Source: Planctomycetota bacterium (lineage in GTDB: Bacteria; Planctomycetota; Planctomycetia; Planctomycetales; Planctomycetaceae). From it: a stretch of DNA of 64,000 nucleotides. This document shows positions 57,901 through 64,000 of the stretch, in pieces. The DNA lies in NCBI GenBank assembly GCA_022600195.1, contig JAHZKX010000018.1:186001-250000 (forward strand). The letters run 5' to 3'. The translations under genes were made by a program, and so were the position numbers. How positions within the stretch are numbered: position 1 is the stretch's first letter; the number at the start of each line of letters is the position of its first letter. Below the pieces are notes generated by a model that was not told the origin of the DNA, did no database searches, and worked only from the letters and a program-made list of their open reading frames with translations.

Positions 57901-59020
57901 ATACATCGACCACTTCCTGCATTGACTGATAGCGATCTTCTATTTTTTTTGCCATCATTTTCAGGCAGATCGCTTCCAGCTCCGGATCAACTCCCTCCTT
58001 TAACTCAGAAGGCGGGCCGGGTTCTTTTCCGAGGATTTGACCAATGATCACTACGACAGGCCCTTGAAAGGGCAGCGCACCACCAGTCAACAATTCGTAC
58101 AGAATCACACCCAGGCTGTAAATATCACTCTCACAACCAACTAAGTTGATATCTCCCGATACCTGTTCCGGAGACATATAGGCGGGAGTCCCCATCACCG
58201 TGCCCACCATCGTTAAGCGCGATGTCTCCTCTTTATTTAACTGGCGGGCCAAACCGAAATCCATGATCACCGGTTCTTTACCCTCATTCATCATGATATT
58301 CGCCGGCTTCAGATCCCGATGGATCACACCGTTTCGGTGCGCTGATTCCAGAGCCAGCGCCAGCTTGCGAATGACCACACCGATATTGCGCATCGACTTG
58401 ATTTTACCCTGCTTGATAAAGCTGGATAATGGCAGGCCCTCGATGTAAGCCATCGCAATATAGTTGATTCCCTTCAGACATCCGACGTCGTAGACACTGC
58501 AGATCCCACCATGCTCTAAGGTCGCAGCAGCGCGTGCCTCACGATAGAACCGCCCCATCAACTCTTCTGCATCTTCTGCTTCCGTGATCTTCGGAACCTT
58601 CAATGCCACCCGACGATCCAGTTCCCCGTCATGAGCCAGATAGACTTCCCCCATGGCGCCTTGCCCTAGAATTTTTTCTATCTGGTAACGCCCGAATTGC
58701 CCCTCAAGCACCTGGCTGCTATCAATGCGTTTCTGGTGGCCCGGCTGTTCTGGATCAATCGCATCTGCCGGCGTATCAAATGCCGCCGTTTTGCTATCCT
58801 CTTCAATACCAGAGGGAGCTAAGAGTTCCGAAGCCGTGGGTCCCGCCAGGTTCTCAATGAGAGCCACATCGGCAAAATAAGCTTCCAGATCGGCTTTCAA
58901 GTGGGGATGGTCTGCCAGAAGTTGTTGCCTGTCGACGCTCTCTCCCTGATCAATGCGCCGCATATAGCTGGCAATGATGGTTGCGAGATCGCCTTCTAAC
59001 AACTGATCTTCTTCAGACAT
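54917..59020 (-). CDS. Receptor-like Ser/Thr protein kinase with PEGA-like, LRR and duplicated C-terminal domains
   Basis: A 1367-residue membrane kinase. After an N-terminal helical region, the kinase domain (about residues 110-380) is complete: GQGAMGEVYLAH, Lys141 in VALKV, HRDLKPANIMM (Asp236), MDFGLARQ, GTPAYMSPEQVSGD and the IYSLGVILYELLTG helix. A Lys/Gln-rich linker and one membrane helix (AITAAAFASVLCLAAAITFF) follow. Outside are a PEGA-like domain (VEVTLDDPSAEVTFDGKHPV), leucine-rich repeats (about residues 570-920) and two similar beta-sandwich domains of about 170 residues at the C terminus, both with GLVQ(V/I)DVRTI and EGRTITVFLNG(E/Q)QCG. The ATG at 59020 follows AAGG. The ECF sigma factor gene lies just upstream, 64 bases away. 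Confidence 0.92.
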   Translation of the reverse strand: MSEEDQLLEGDLATIIASYMRRIDQGESVDRQQLLADHPHLKADLEAYFADVALIENLAGPTASELLAPSGIEEDSKTAAFDTPADAIDPEQPGHQKRIDSSQVLEGQFGRYQIEKILGQGAMGEVYLAHDGELDRRVALKVPKITEAEDAEELMGRFYREARAAATLEHGGICSVYDVGCLKGINYIAMAYIEGLPLSSFIKQGKIKSMRNIGVVIRKLALALESAHRNGVIHRDLKPANIMMNEGKEPVIMDFGLARQLNKEETSRLTMVGTVMGTPAYMSPEQVSGDINLVGCESDIYSLGVILYELLTGGALPFQGPVVVIIGQILGKEPGPPSELKEGVDPELEAICLKMMAKKIEDRYQSMQEVVDVLTAYLKNSKTATASPQPIPKVRKPLKEGKAQQPKQHKQPQTLFERFKNRPPQTKAITAAAFASVLCLAAAITFFFKMGDRTVEVTLDDPSAEVTFDGKHPVKFEGKLVGHVELDVGPHEVSVTRGGVVVKGWEKFNYVVEKHGKNLLEIKVLGTEKVSQNKPKQPTKSKTKLPDPTKSIPPELAPHFAKEMAAARWLYSVGGVTSTARAIKKGNKKYDQKFVIRSANLQGRQFDSRDLKYLIDLPALETLTIAESEQEIDDEAIRWIGQCESLRSLRFYNCKLKTSQLAKLPELKNVRFLHISTRHLDDDWKFLSAFPNLSVIAFSSSSADEVPDLTGLGNYPQVRFLSLYDVKSIDPNDVEKLQKENPGIRVLIHFDKQLIGNDPVTPIAKTFTAAGCILEGTHINNRKSGVWDGVSACRFHTLKLEKTSRTTKALWESIPRLSWTYQRIVASKINNADQLLPHLKDAVSIGSLSLAHSDLTDQGLLEFAKQTKAKIANLDVRWTKVTKPGLERFRSFHPDTIFNVRTSPSIKVGKKDYPFLGGEYFMDNVEENVTIPLLIPPEDIGKMNQKNRSVDPQDSMEAIPLPPRLAEMLKQKPFGVQEFDFKRKPDRADDRDDYGTRVFRNGRMFIESTTPKKEVRAWPFAAGYSSGLVQVDVRTIKGNGWGVVFHNKILKRGFRIWLDGKKLGFGPSIWGSGEQMEILTDKAPTNGLNQYDQLHILVEGRTITVFLNGEQCGAPVELDFDLGRHDVAPGIVSDTNFTKVEFERILWFALTKNPEPKNPEQEFKTTDKRLIDLLNQEPVDVQEFDFNRDLEKDGAFFHSVRDGRHFIESKRGNVHAAWPSADHHHSGLVQIDVRTIEGCGWMVVFHNDSLDRGFRIEMKNGSLYLGPSIFGPRPNPLTPDYKTLMEQAPTHGLKQFDRVHVLIEGRTITVFLNGQQCGDPVDLESALNECSIFPGIIAFGNGKRTRIEYERILQYPLIDDTPLKAGK

Positions 59021-59084
59021 GGTCCGCCTTTTGTACTTCTTGTCGAAACAAGGCAACAGAGTGATCGCACCCTGGATTTAGAGA

Positions 59085-59678
59085 TTATTCCTCACTCTTA
59101 AGTCGCTTGCGTATATTTTCGAGTCCGCGTTTGATTAAAGAAGCCACTGCCGTTTCGGAACGGTCAAAATGTTTTTCTAACTCTGCTAATGACCAGCCTT
59201 CCAGGTGGCGTAACCGCACTGCTTCTCGTTGGTCTTCTGGAATCGAACCCATCACTTCAGCGAGACGCACTGCCTCCTCTGCCTGCATCACTCTCTGTGA
59301 GGGACTCAGTGTTTCCAGATGAAACAGGCCCCCTTCATTTCCACCTGCTTCCGCATCCCTTTCGTGCTTAATTGATCGTTTGTCAGACCCGAGATGTCTT
59401 CGAATGGTATCCTGTATGTTTCGTTCATGAATTTTTCGTAACCAGGCGATAAACTGCGCTTCTTCTTTCCCGTCAAATTTCTCAAAGTTTTTTATCGCTG
59501 ACAGATACGTTTGCTGTACAAGATCCGAGTCATCGATCCGCGCCTGGAGTCGTCCATCCACGGCCCTTTGTGTTAATATTTTCAGATAGGGACGGTGTTT
59601 ATCAAATAGTTGTCCGATGGCATCCTGATTTCCTTTCAACGCTTCATCAATCAGCGCCTGATATTCACGGTTCGACAT
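59085..59678 (-). CDS. ECF-type RNA polymerase sigma factor
   Basis: A 197-residue ECF sigma factor of the planctomycete kinase-associated type. Region 2 is present (ARIDDSDLVQQTYLSAIKNF, EEAQFIAWLRKIHERNIQDT), and region 4 ends with REAVRLRHLEGWSLAELEKH and RSETAVASLIKRGLENIRKR. In such pairs the Ser/Thr kinase encoded next door is thought to control the sigma factor by phosphorylation in place of an anti-sigma protein; that link is inference here. ATG 59678 has AGGA about eight bases upstream, and a candidate promoter lies 52 bases upstream. Confidence 0.95.
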   Translation of the reverse strand: MSNREYQALIDEALKGNQDAIGQLFDKHRPYLKILTQRAVDGRLQARIDDSDLVQQTYLSAIKNFEKFDGKEEAQFIAWLRKIHERNIQDTIRRHLGSDKRSIKHERDAEAGGNEGGLFHLETLSPSQRVMQAEEAVRLAEVMGSIPEDQREAVRLRHLEGWSLAELEKHFDRSETAVASLIKRGLENIRKRLKSEE

Positions 59679-59729
59679 TCTGGTATCCTGAGAGATCTCA
59701 AGCTGTTAGACAAAAAACAGAGTCTCTCA

Positions 59730-59758
59730 TTATGCGCACGTGCACCACGTATTTAAAC
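59730..59758 (-). promoter_or_regulatory. Candidate promoter of the ECF sigma-kinase pair
   Basis: On the minus strand, TTTAAA (-35, plus 59753-59758), a 17-base spacer and CATAAT (-10, plus 59730-59735) form a housekeeping-type promoter. ACGTG/CACGT (59739-59751) lies in the spacer as a short inverted repeat and could be an operator. No consensus for ECF-dependent autoregulation is recognised. Confidence 0.4.
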
Positions 59759-59890
59759 AGATACCTGAGTAGAAATCCGTCCTACCCATTAGAGAAAGCG
59801 TAATTTCAGGCCAGACTTGGCGGTGAAATATCAGATATATTCGAAAAAAGAAAAGATTGCAGACGATCCGTTTTCAGAACGGGCAGGAAT

Positions 59891-61054
59891 TCAAAGAGTT
59901 TGAGAAGCTTTGACTTTTTCTTCCCCGGAATCCGCTTCGCTCTCAATGCGTGGAAAAAAGCGTTTGAGTTTGAGAAACTGCTTTTCATAACAGTGCCAGC
60001 TGATTTCCGCCAGTACCAGTATTATGGCCACACCGACACCGAAGGTGCAGACACCTCTCCAGCCACTGAGATCGATCTCTTTCCAATACAAAAGATAAAG
60101 TTGATTCAGAGGGATCAATACAAACATCTGAAAAATATATATCGCATAACTCCGATTTCCGAAGTACCGCAACAGATCCAGCTCTAAAAACCGTTTCAAA
60201 GCGTGGCCCGAAGAAGCATTCATCACCACCAGAGCAATCAACAATGCACAGATTACTGCAAACAGCGAATAACCAATGGTTTGATTAAACCGTCCATCAA
60301 TCAGGAAACCACCATCCATAAAAATCACCACAATCAAAGCCAATCCGCAAACAATAAAACAGGGCGTCACAAATCGTTTCAGGTTTTCCGATTGCTGACG
60401 GTCTCTCATCCAGACCGCAATCAAGGCCCCTGCACTTAAGGTATCGAGTCGAAAAATCCTCACCGTGTAAATGGTCATTGGATCAACGTTCTGAGTTTGG
60501 GCTATGCACCGTGACACCAGCGCCACGAGGAACGTGATTGCACAAAACCAGCCCGTGTAGCATCGGCTCAGAAAAAAAATCGCAAAAGGCCAGACGAGGT
60601 AAAATTGTTCTTCGACCGCCAGAGACCAGAACGGCTGCACCACCATCGGAGGCGTACTTCCGCCGAATACAGGACTCCAGTTCTGCAAGTAGAGCCAGTA
60701 CCAGATCTGATCGGAAAAGTCAGGGTTCAGTAAAAACAGCAGCAGAATCACGCCATAATACAGCGGAAAGATGCGCAGCACGCGCCGGATATAGAAATTT
60801 CGAAAGTGATGCTGGCTCTCGCGCGTATCCAGCAGAATCCCCGTGATCAAAAATCCGGACAATACAAAAAACAGATCCACACCACACCAGCAGGAACGTG
60901 CCACATCACTTAAAAAACGCTCCACAGGACCAGAAGTCCCAAGTATCAAACCACTATGGAAACAAAGCACCAATAAAATCGCAATACCACGGACACCGTC
61001 CAGCGCTGGCAATTTCTTTGATGAGTTGAGTGGTTCAAAAGCAGTCGAATTCAT
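59891..61054 (-). CDS. Acyltransferase-3 family membrane protein
   Basis: A 387-residue integral membrane acyltransferase. It begins with the family motif KLPALDGVRGIAILLVLCFH, whose His and following Arg are near the active site (R of YIRRVLRIFPLYY), and has about ten hydrophobic segments including SLAVEEQFYLVWPFAIFFLS and GNRSYAIYIFQMFVLI. The family adds acetyl or other acyl groups to extracellular polysaccharides, lipid A or glycans. I chose the ATG at 61054 because the domain starts about 15 residues later; the open frame to 61162 begins at a TTG and adds residues without resemblance. The 20 C-terminal residues are charged. The substrate is unknown. Confidence 0.9.
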   Translation of the reverse strand: MNSTAFEPLNSSKKLPALDGVRGIAILLVLCFHSGLILGTSGPVERFLSDVARSCWCGVDLFFVLSGFLITGILLDTRESQHHFRNFYIRRVLRIFPLYYGVILLLFLLNPDFSDQIWYWLYLQNWSPVFGGSTPPMVVQPFWSLAVEEQFYLVWPFAIFFLSRCYTGWFCAITFLVALVSRCIAQTQNVDPMTIYTVRIFRLDTLSAGALIAVWMRDRQQSENLKRFVTPCFIVCGLALIVVIFMDGGFLIDGRFNQTIGYSLFAVICALLIALVVMNASSGHALKRFLELDLLRYFGNRSYAIYIFQMFVLIPLNQLYLLYWKEIDLSGWRGVCTFGVGVAIILVLAEISWHCYEKQFLKLKRFFPRIESEADSGEEKVKASQTL

Positions 61055-61236
61055 GAAGCCAGCGTTATCTAAGCGGTCACAGAAAACAGGAGGTTCTATC
61101 CAACCTGATTTTCGAACAGCCGCTGACACAACACAACGACTGTGTTTGCGAAAGCTGTTCAAGCAACTCTTTCTGAACGGGTTCTAACGATTTTGATGAT
61201 CGTAGTACGACAACGTTCTCCACCACGCCTCGGAGA

Positions 61237-62517
61237 CTACTCAGTGATTTTCACGACAACCTTTCCGCTGTTGTCAGCCAGTTCATGCCAGACATCCTGA
61301 CCACGCAGAAACAGTTTACCACTGGCAGGCGCTTCAAAGCGCCCCGATTCGCCCAGTTCGAATGCTTCACTCAGCATGTATTCGTCAGCCTCATTTACAA
61401 ACAGGACCACGCCCATGAGAACACCCTTACCACCGTCAGTTCCTTTCGCAGTCGTCGGCTCTGCTTCGCTGTCTGTTTTCCATTCCCCTAGTGTCGAAAA
61501 CTGATATTCCTTGCCCTTCTCCACTAACACGCGGGATGCCTGCCAACCTTGATTGGCCTCTATTTTGGAACTCAGCGGACGAACAGAATTCGGCTTGCGG
61601 AACTTCGTTTTCCAGTCCCATTGACATAAATCGCAGCGATAGCCTCGATCGAAATGTTTGAGAAAAAACAGATACTCAAACGATATCTCGCGTGCCATTG
61701 CACCATAGGTCTTATTAAACGAAACCGGCTTTTTCATCAACAGTCCCAGACCCAGCGGACGAAAGCGGGCCGAATAATTGGGATTCGTCGCCAGCAAATG
61801 GCACAAAGCCCAGCGCCAACTGTAATTCTGCCAGGAATCACCAGTCATGGAGCGGGCGTTAACAATCGTATTCAAACTTTGAGGCGCGCTGTTTTTGATA
61901 TATCTCACAACATACTCGGGACAATCCACAGCGATCGGCTGTCCTTTTTTGGGAAGTGCCTTCCAGTTATGTCCCATCTCTGCCATGCCTTCGCTATACC
62001 AGACTGGGCCATTGCGCCCAAAATTCTGCGTACAATAAGCATGCACCGCTTCATGTTGCGGCGTGCCTCTATCAGCCGTCGCGTACACGATCGCGGTAGC
62101 TGCAATGAGCTGCTTACCACGATACGAAGCGCGCCCCATCGTCACGCCACCTCCGTTGGCCACCGATTGCGCACCCACGGGATGCAGACTTCCGGGAGGC
62201 CAGTTGGCAATATCTTTCACGACATAACACTCGATTACCTTGCGATTCGGACTGCCCCAATAAGTGGAAATAATGACCAGCATCTTTTCCAGTCGATCGA
62301 GTAAATCCTTCGCCTCTGTCGGTGACAGGTCGGTATGAATCAGAAAGTTTTTCGACCGATAATCAGCGGGCAATGTCGATGATCGTGCATTCGTCACGTT
62401 CTTCCTTTTGCCATTTCCCTGCGCGTAAAGACACGGAGCAATGCCTGCCATCAGAAAGAAAACTGAGATGAAAACGCTGAAAATGAATGTTTTTCTGAAA
62501 TCTGACTTCCTGTTCAC
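61237..62517 (-). CDS. Secreted HExxH zinc metalloprotease-like protein (DUF1570-like)
   Basis: A 426-residue exported protein. The signal peptide is TFIFSVFISVFFLMAGIAPC to LYAQ. The zinc motif is HEAVHAYC (His155-Glu156-xx-His159), and WYSEGMAEMGHNW about 20 residues later gives the third ligand Glu, a gluzincin pattern. NFLIHTDLSPTEAKDLLDRL near the N terminus matches the fold seen in DUF1570-type proteins. A C-terminal region has beta-rich segments (FELGESGRFEAPASGKLFLR). The start is GTG at 62517, with AAGGA about nine bases upstream; a GTG at 62535 has no such site. It lies divergent from the ceramidase gene. Confidence 0.82.
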   Translation of the reverse strand: MNRKSDFRKTFIFSVFISVFFLMAGIAPCLYAQGNGKRKNVTNARSSTLPADYRSKNFLIHTDLSPTEAKDLLDRLEKMLVIISTYWGSPNRKVIECYVVKDIANWPPGSLHPVGAQSVANGGGVTMGRASYRGKQLIAATAIVYATADRGTPQHEAVHAYCTQNFGRNGPVWYSEGMAEMGHNWKALPKKGQPIAVDCPEYVVRYIKNSAPQSLNTIVNARSMTGDSWQNYSWRWALCHLLATNPNYSARFRPLGLGLLMKKPVSFNKTYGAMAREISFEYLFFLKHFDRGYRCDLCQWDWKTKFRKPNSVRPLSSKIEANQGWQASRVLVEKGKEYQFSTLGEWKTDSEAEPTTAKGTDGGKGVLMGVVLFVNEADEYMLSEAFELGESGRFEAPASGKLFLRGQDVWHELADNSGKVVVKITE

Positions 62518-62759
62518 AAACGATGATCCTTTCACGGGAGACAGCCCGACTTCGTTTTCTCTGGAGAAATACGGATCGAAAAAGATCCCCTCTTATTCTA
62601 TCAGAGTCCGCACACGAAACAATTTTGATGAGCGAAACACAAGAGTACACATCTCCAACCCTTGATATGCCGGCTGTTCCCCTTTACCCTAAAACAGAGA
62701 CGTTAATAAAGAAGGTTTAGTTTATTGGTCCATTGCTCAATCCTTAAGAGGTCCTCTCT

Positions 62760-64000
62760 ATGAAATATCTAACGCATTTTCGAACCGCTTTTCTACTACT
62801 GCTGATTTCCTGTGCACAGATCTTAGAGTCAAATCAGTGTATCGCTGAAGAAGCACTCTGGAAAGCCGGCTCTGCCAGCGTTGTAATTACTCCCGAAGAA
62901 AACCTCTGGATGGCCGGCTATGGAGGACGCACAGAGCCCGCAAATGGCAAAATTCATGATCTCTGGCTCAAAGTGCTGGTCATTGAAGCCCGCGATGGAC
63001 ATCGTGGCGTCATTGTTTCCACAGACACGTTGGGAATTCCCCAAACGATTTACAACAATACCTGTGCAGCACTCAAAGAAAAATTTAATCTCGAGCGCAG
63101 TCAGATCATGCTGAACAGCTCTCACACGCATTGTGGACCCGTCTTGCGTGGTGCCCTGCACGATATCTATCCGCTGAAAGAAAATCACCTCAAACAGATT
63201 GCAAAATACTCCGATCAACTTGAACAAAAACTGGTCAACGCCGTCGGAACAGCAATTAAAAATCTGGAACCATCCACACTCTGGTCAGGTCAGGGATTCA
63301 CTAGTTTTGCCGTCAACCGCCGAAACAATAAAGAAGCAGAAGTTCCCAAACTTAGACTGGCCAAAGAATTAGTAGGGCCAGTCGACCATTCCGTTCCCAT
63401 TTTGGCCGTCAAAGATAAAGCCGGCAAACTGAAAACGATTGTCTTCGGATATGCCTGCCATAACACCACCGTGGGAATTCAGCAATGGTGCGGCGATTAT
63501 GCAGGTTTCGCGCAGTATGATCTGGAAAAGATGTTTCCAGGAGTCACCGCCATGTTTTACATCGGCTGCGGTGCGGATCAGAATCCGATACCACGCAGGA
63601 CACTCGAACTCGCGAAATCTTACGGTTCAAGACTGGCACACGCGGTCGCTGATACCGTTCGTCTTCCCCTCGTAGAACTGGACCCTGAATTGAAAACCTC
63701 AATTGAAATCTTCGACGTCAAGCTGGGAGACGTTCCCACAAAAGAAGAGCTGGAAACACTCGCCGCCGGTAACCCGAATAACTATCGGGTTCGTTGGGGC
63801 ACCAGACTGCTCAAACAACTCAATTCAGGAAAACCATTCATTACCTCGTATCCGTTTCCTGTTGAAGTCTGGAGACTAGGCAAGAAACAGCTCTGGATCA
63901 CAATTGGTGGCGAAGTCGTCGTTGATTATGCACTCGCAATGAAAAAAGATTATGGCCCCGATACCTGGATTGCCGGCTATTCGAATGATGTGATGGCATA
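62760..64000 (+). CDS. Neutral/alkaline ceramidase-like protein (partial, cut by window end)
   Basis: The first 413 codons are visible and the gene runs off the right edge. A signal peptide (HFRTAFLLLLISCAQILESN) is followed by AGSASVVITPEENLWMAGYG, VSTDTLGIP, the metal-binding NSSHTHCGPVLRG, FGYACHNTTVGIQQWCGDYA, FYIGCGADQNPIPR and, at the edge, IAGYSNDVMAY, all typical of neutral ceramidases. These zinc amidases cleave ceramide or related lipids, usually extracellularly. In planctomycetes many family members have unknown substrates. The ATG at 62760 has AAGAGG upstream. Confidence 0.9.
   Translation, partial: MKYLTHFRTAFLLLLISCAQILESNQCIAEEALWKAGSASVVITPEENLWMAGYGGRTEPANGKIHDLWLKVLVIEARDGHRGVIVSTDTLGIPQTIYNNTCAALKEKFNLERSQIMLNSSHTHCGPVLRGALHDIYPLKENHLKQIAKYSDQLEQKLVNAVGTAIKNLEPSTLWSGQGFTSFAVNRRNNKEAEVPKLRLAKELVGPVDHSVPILAVKDKAGKLKTIVFGYACHNTTVGIQQWCGDYAGFAQYDLEKMFPGVTAMFYIGCGADQNPIPRRTLELAKSYGSRLAHAVADTVRLPLVELDPELKTSIEIFDVKLGDVPTKEELETLAAGNPNNYRVRWGTRLLKQLNSGKPFITSYPFPVEVWRLGKKQLWITIGGEVVVDYALAMKKDYGPDTWIAGYSNDVMA

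Overview
The window is a gene-dense stretch of a planctomycete chromosome, most like the Gimesia/Planctomyces group. This placement is an inference from gene content and a moderate GC content judged by eye, not from any search. Pointers are secreted formylglycine sulfatases, a DUF1080 protein, a DUF1573 protein, a neutral ceramidase, a c-type heme plus terpene-cyclase-like repeat protein, many TPR proteins, and an ECF sigma factor paired with a very large membrane Ser/Thr kinase. I see no prophage, insertion sequence, CRISPR array, rRNA or tRNA. Many genes start at GTG or TTG, each chosen here from a Shine-Dalgarno match or family homology.

Layout. 0-8.6 kb: secreted catabolic and envelope genes (DUF1080, two sulfatases, a lipoprotein flanked by two paralogous TPR proteins, a methyltransferase-like protein). 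8.9-16.2 kb (+): a WecA/MraY-type sugar-phosphate transferase overlapping an O-antigen-ligase/TPR fusion, a DUF1573 protein, a lipoprotein joining a degenerate metallophosphatase to four heme sites, and a CYTH protein. 16.3-22.0 kb (+): recA with a promoter inside an inverted repeat and a structured leader, an HtrA-like protease and alaS. 22.0-27.4 kb (-): a DapA/NanA-family lyase, an NhaC-type antiporter with an extra N-terminal domain, and a histidine kinase with an HTH-REC regulator.

28.0-34.0 kb (-): a probable operon yebC, two zinc-ribbon membrane paralogs, ruvB, mnmG; the two paralogs sit where ruvC and ruvA usually lie. 34.1-36.4 kb: a large TPR protein. 36.6-42.9 kb (-): nusA-infB-rbfA plus an endonuclease III-like protein with a histone H1-like lysine tail; nusA follows a leader with hairpins and a strand-specific intrinsic terminator that looks like an attenuator. 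43.3-44.7 kb (+): a secreted TPR protein. 44.9-50.7 kb (-): rpmF-plsX-fabD-acpP-fabF and a second ketosynthase whose catalytic Cys is Glu and whose second His is Asn; fabH and fabG are absent.

50.9-53.4 kb: a TPR protein and a mono-heme/terpene-cyclase-like protein. 53.4-54.9 kb: a gene-poor, AT-rich accessory patch with 21-bp direct repeats, an orphan CdiI-like immunity gene and a short TTTCG repeat. 54.9-59.7 kb (-): ECF sigma factor and 1367-residue receptor-like kinase. 59.9-64 kb: acyltransferase-3, a secreted HExxH metalloprotease, and a neutral ceramidase cut by the window end.

The strongest leads for something undescribed are the pseudo-ketosynthase in the fatty-acid operon, the nusA leader attenuator, the recA leader and operator, the endonuclease III/histone-tail fusion, and the repeat-plus-immunity patch at 53.7-54.6 kb.
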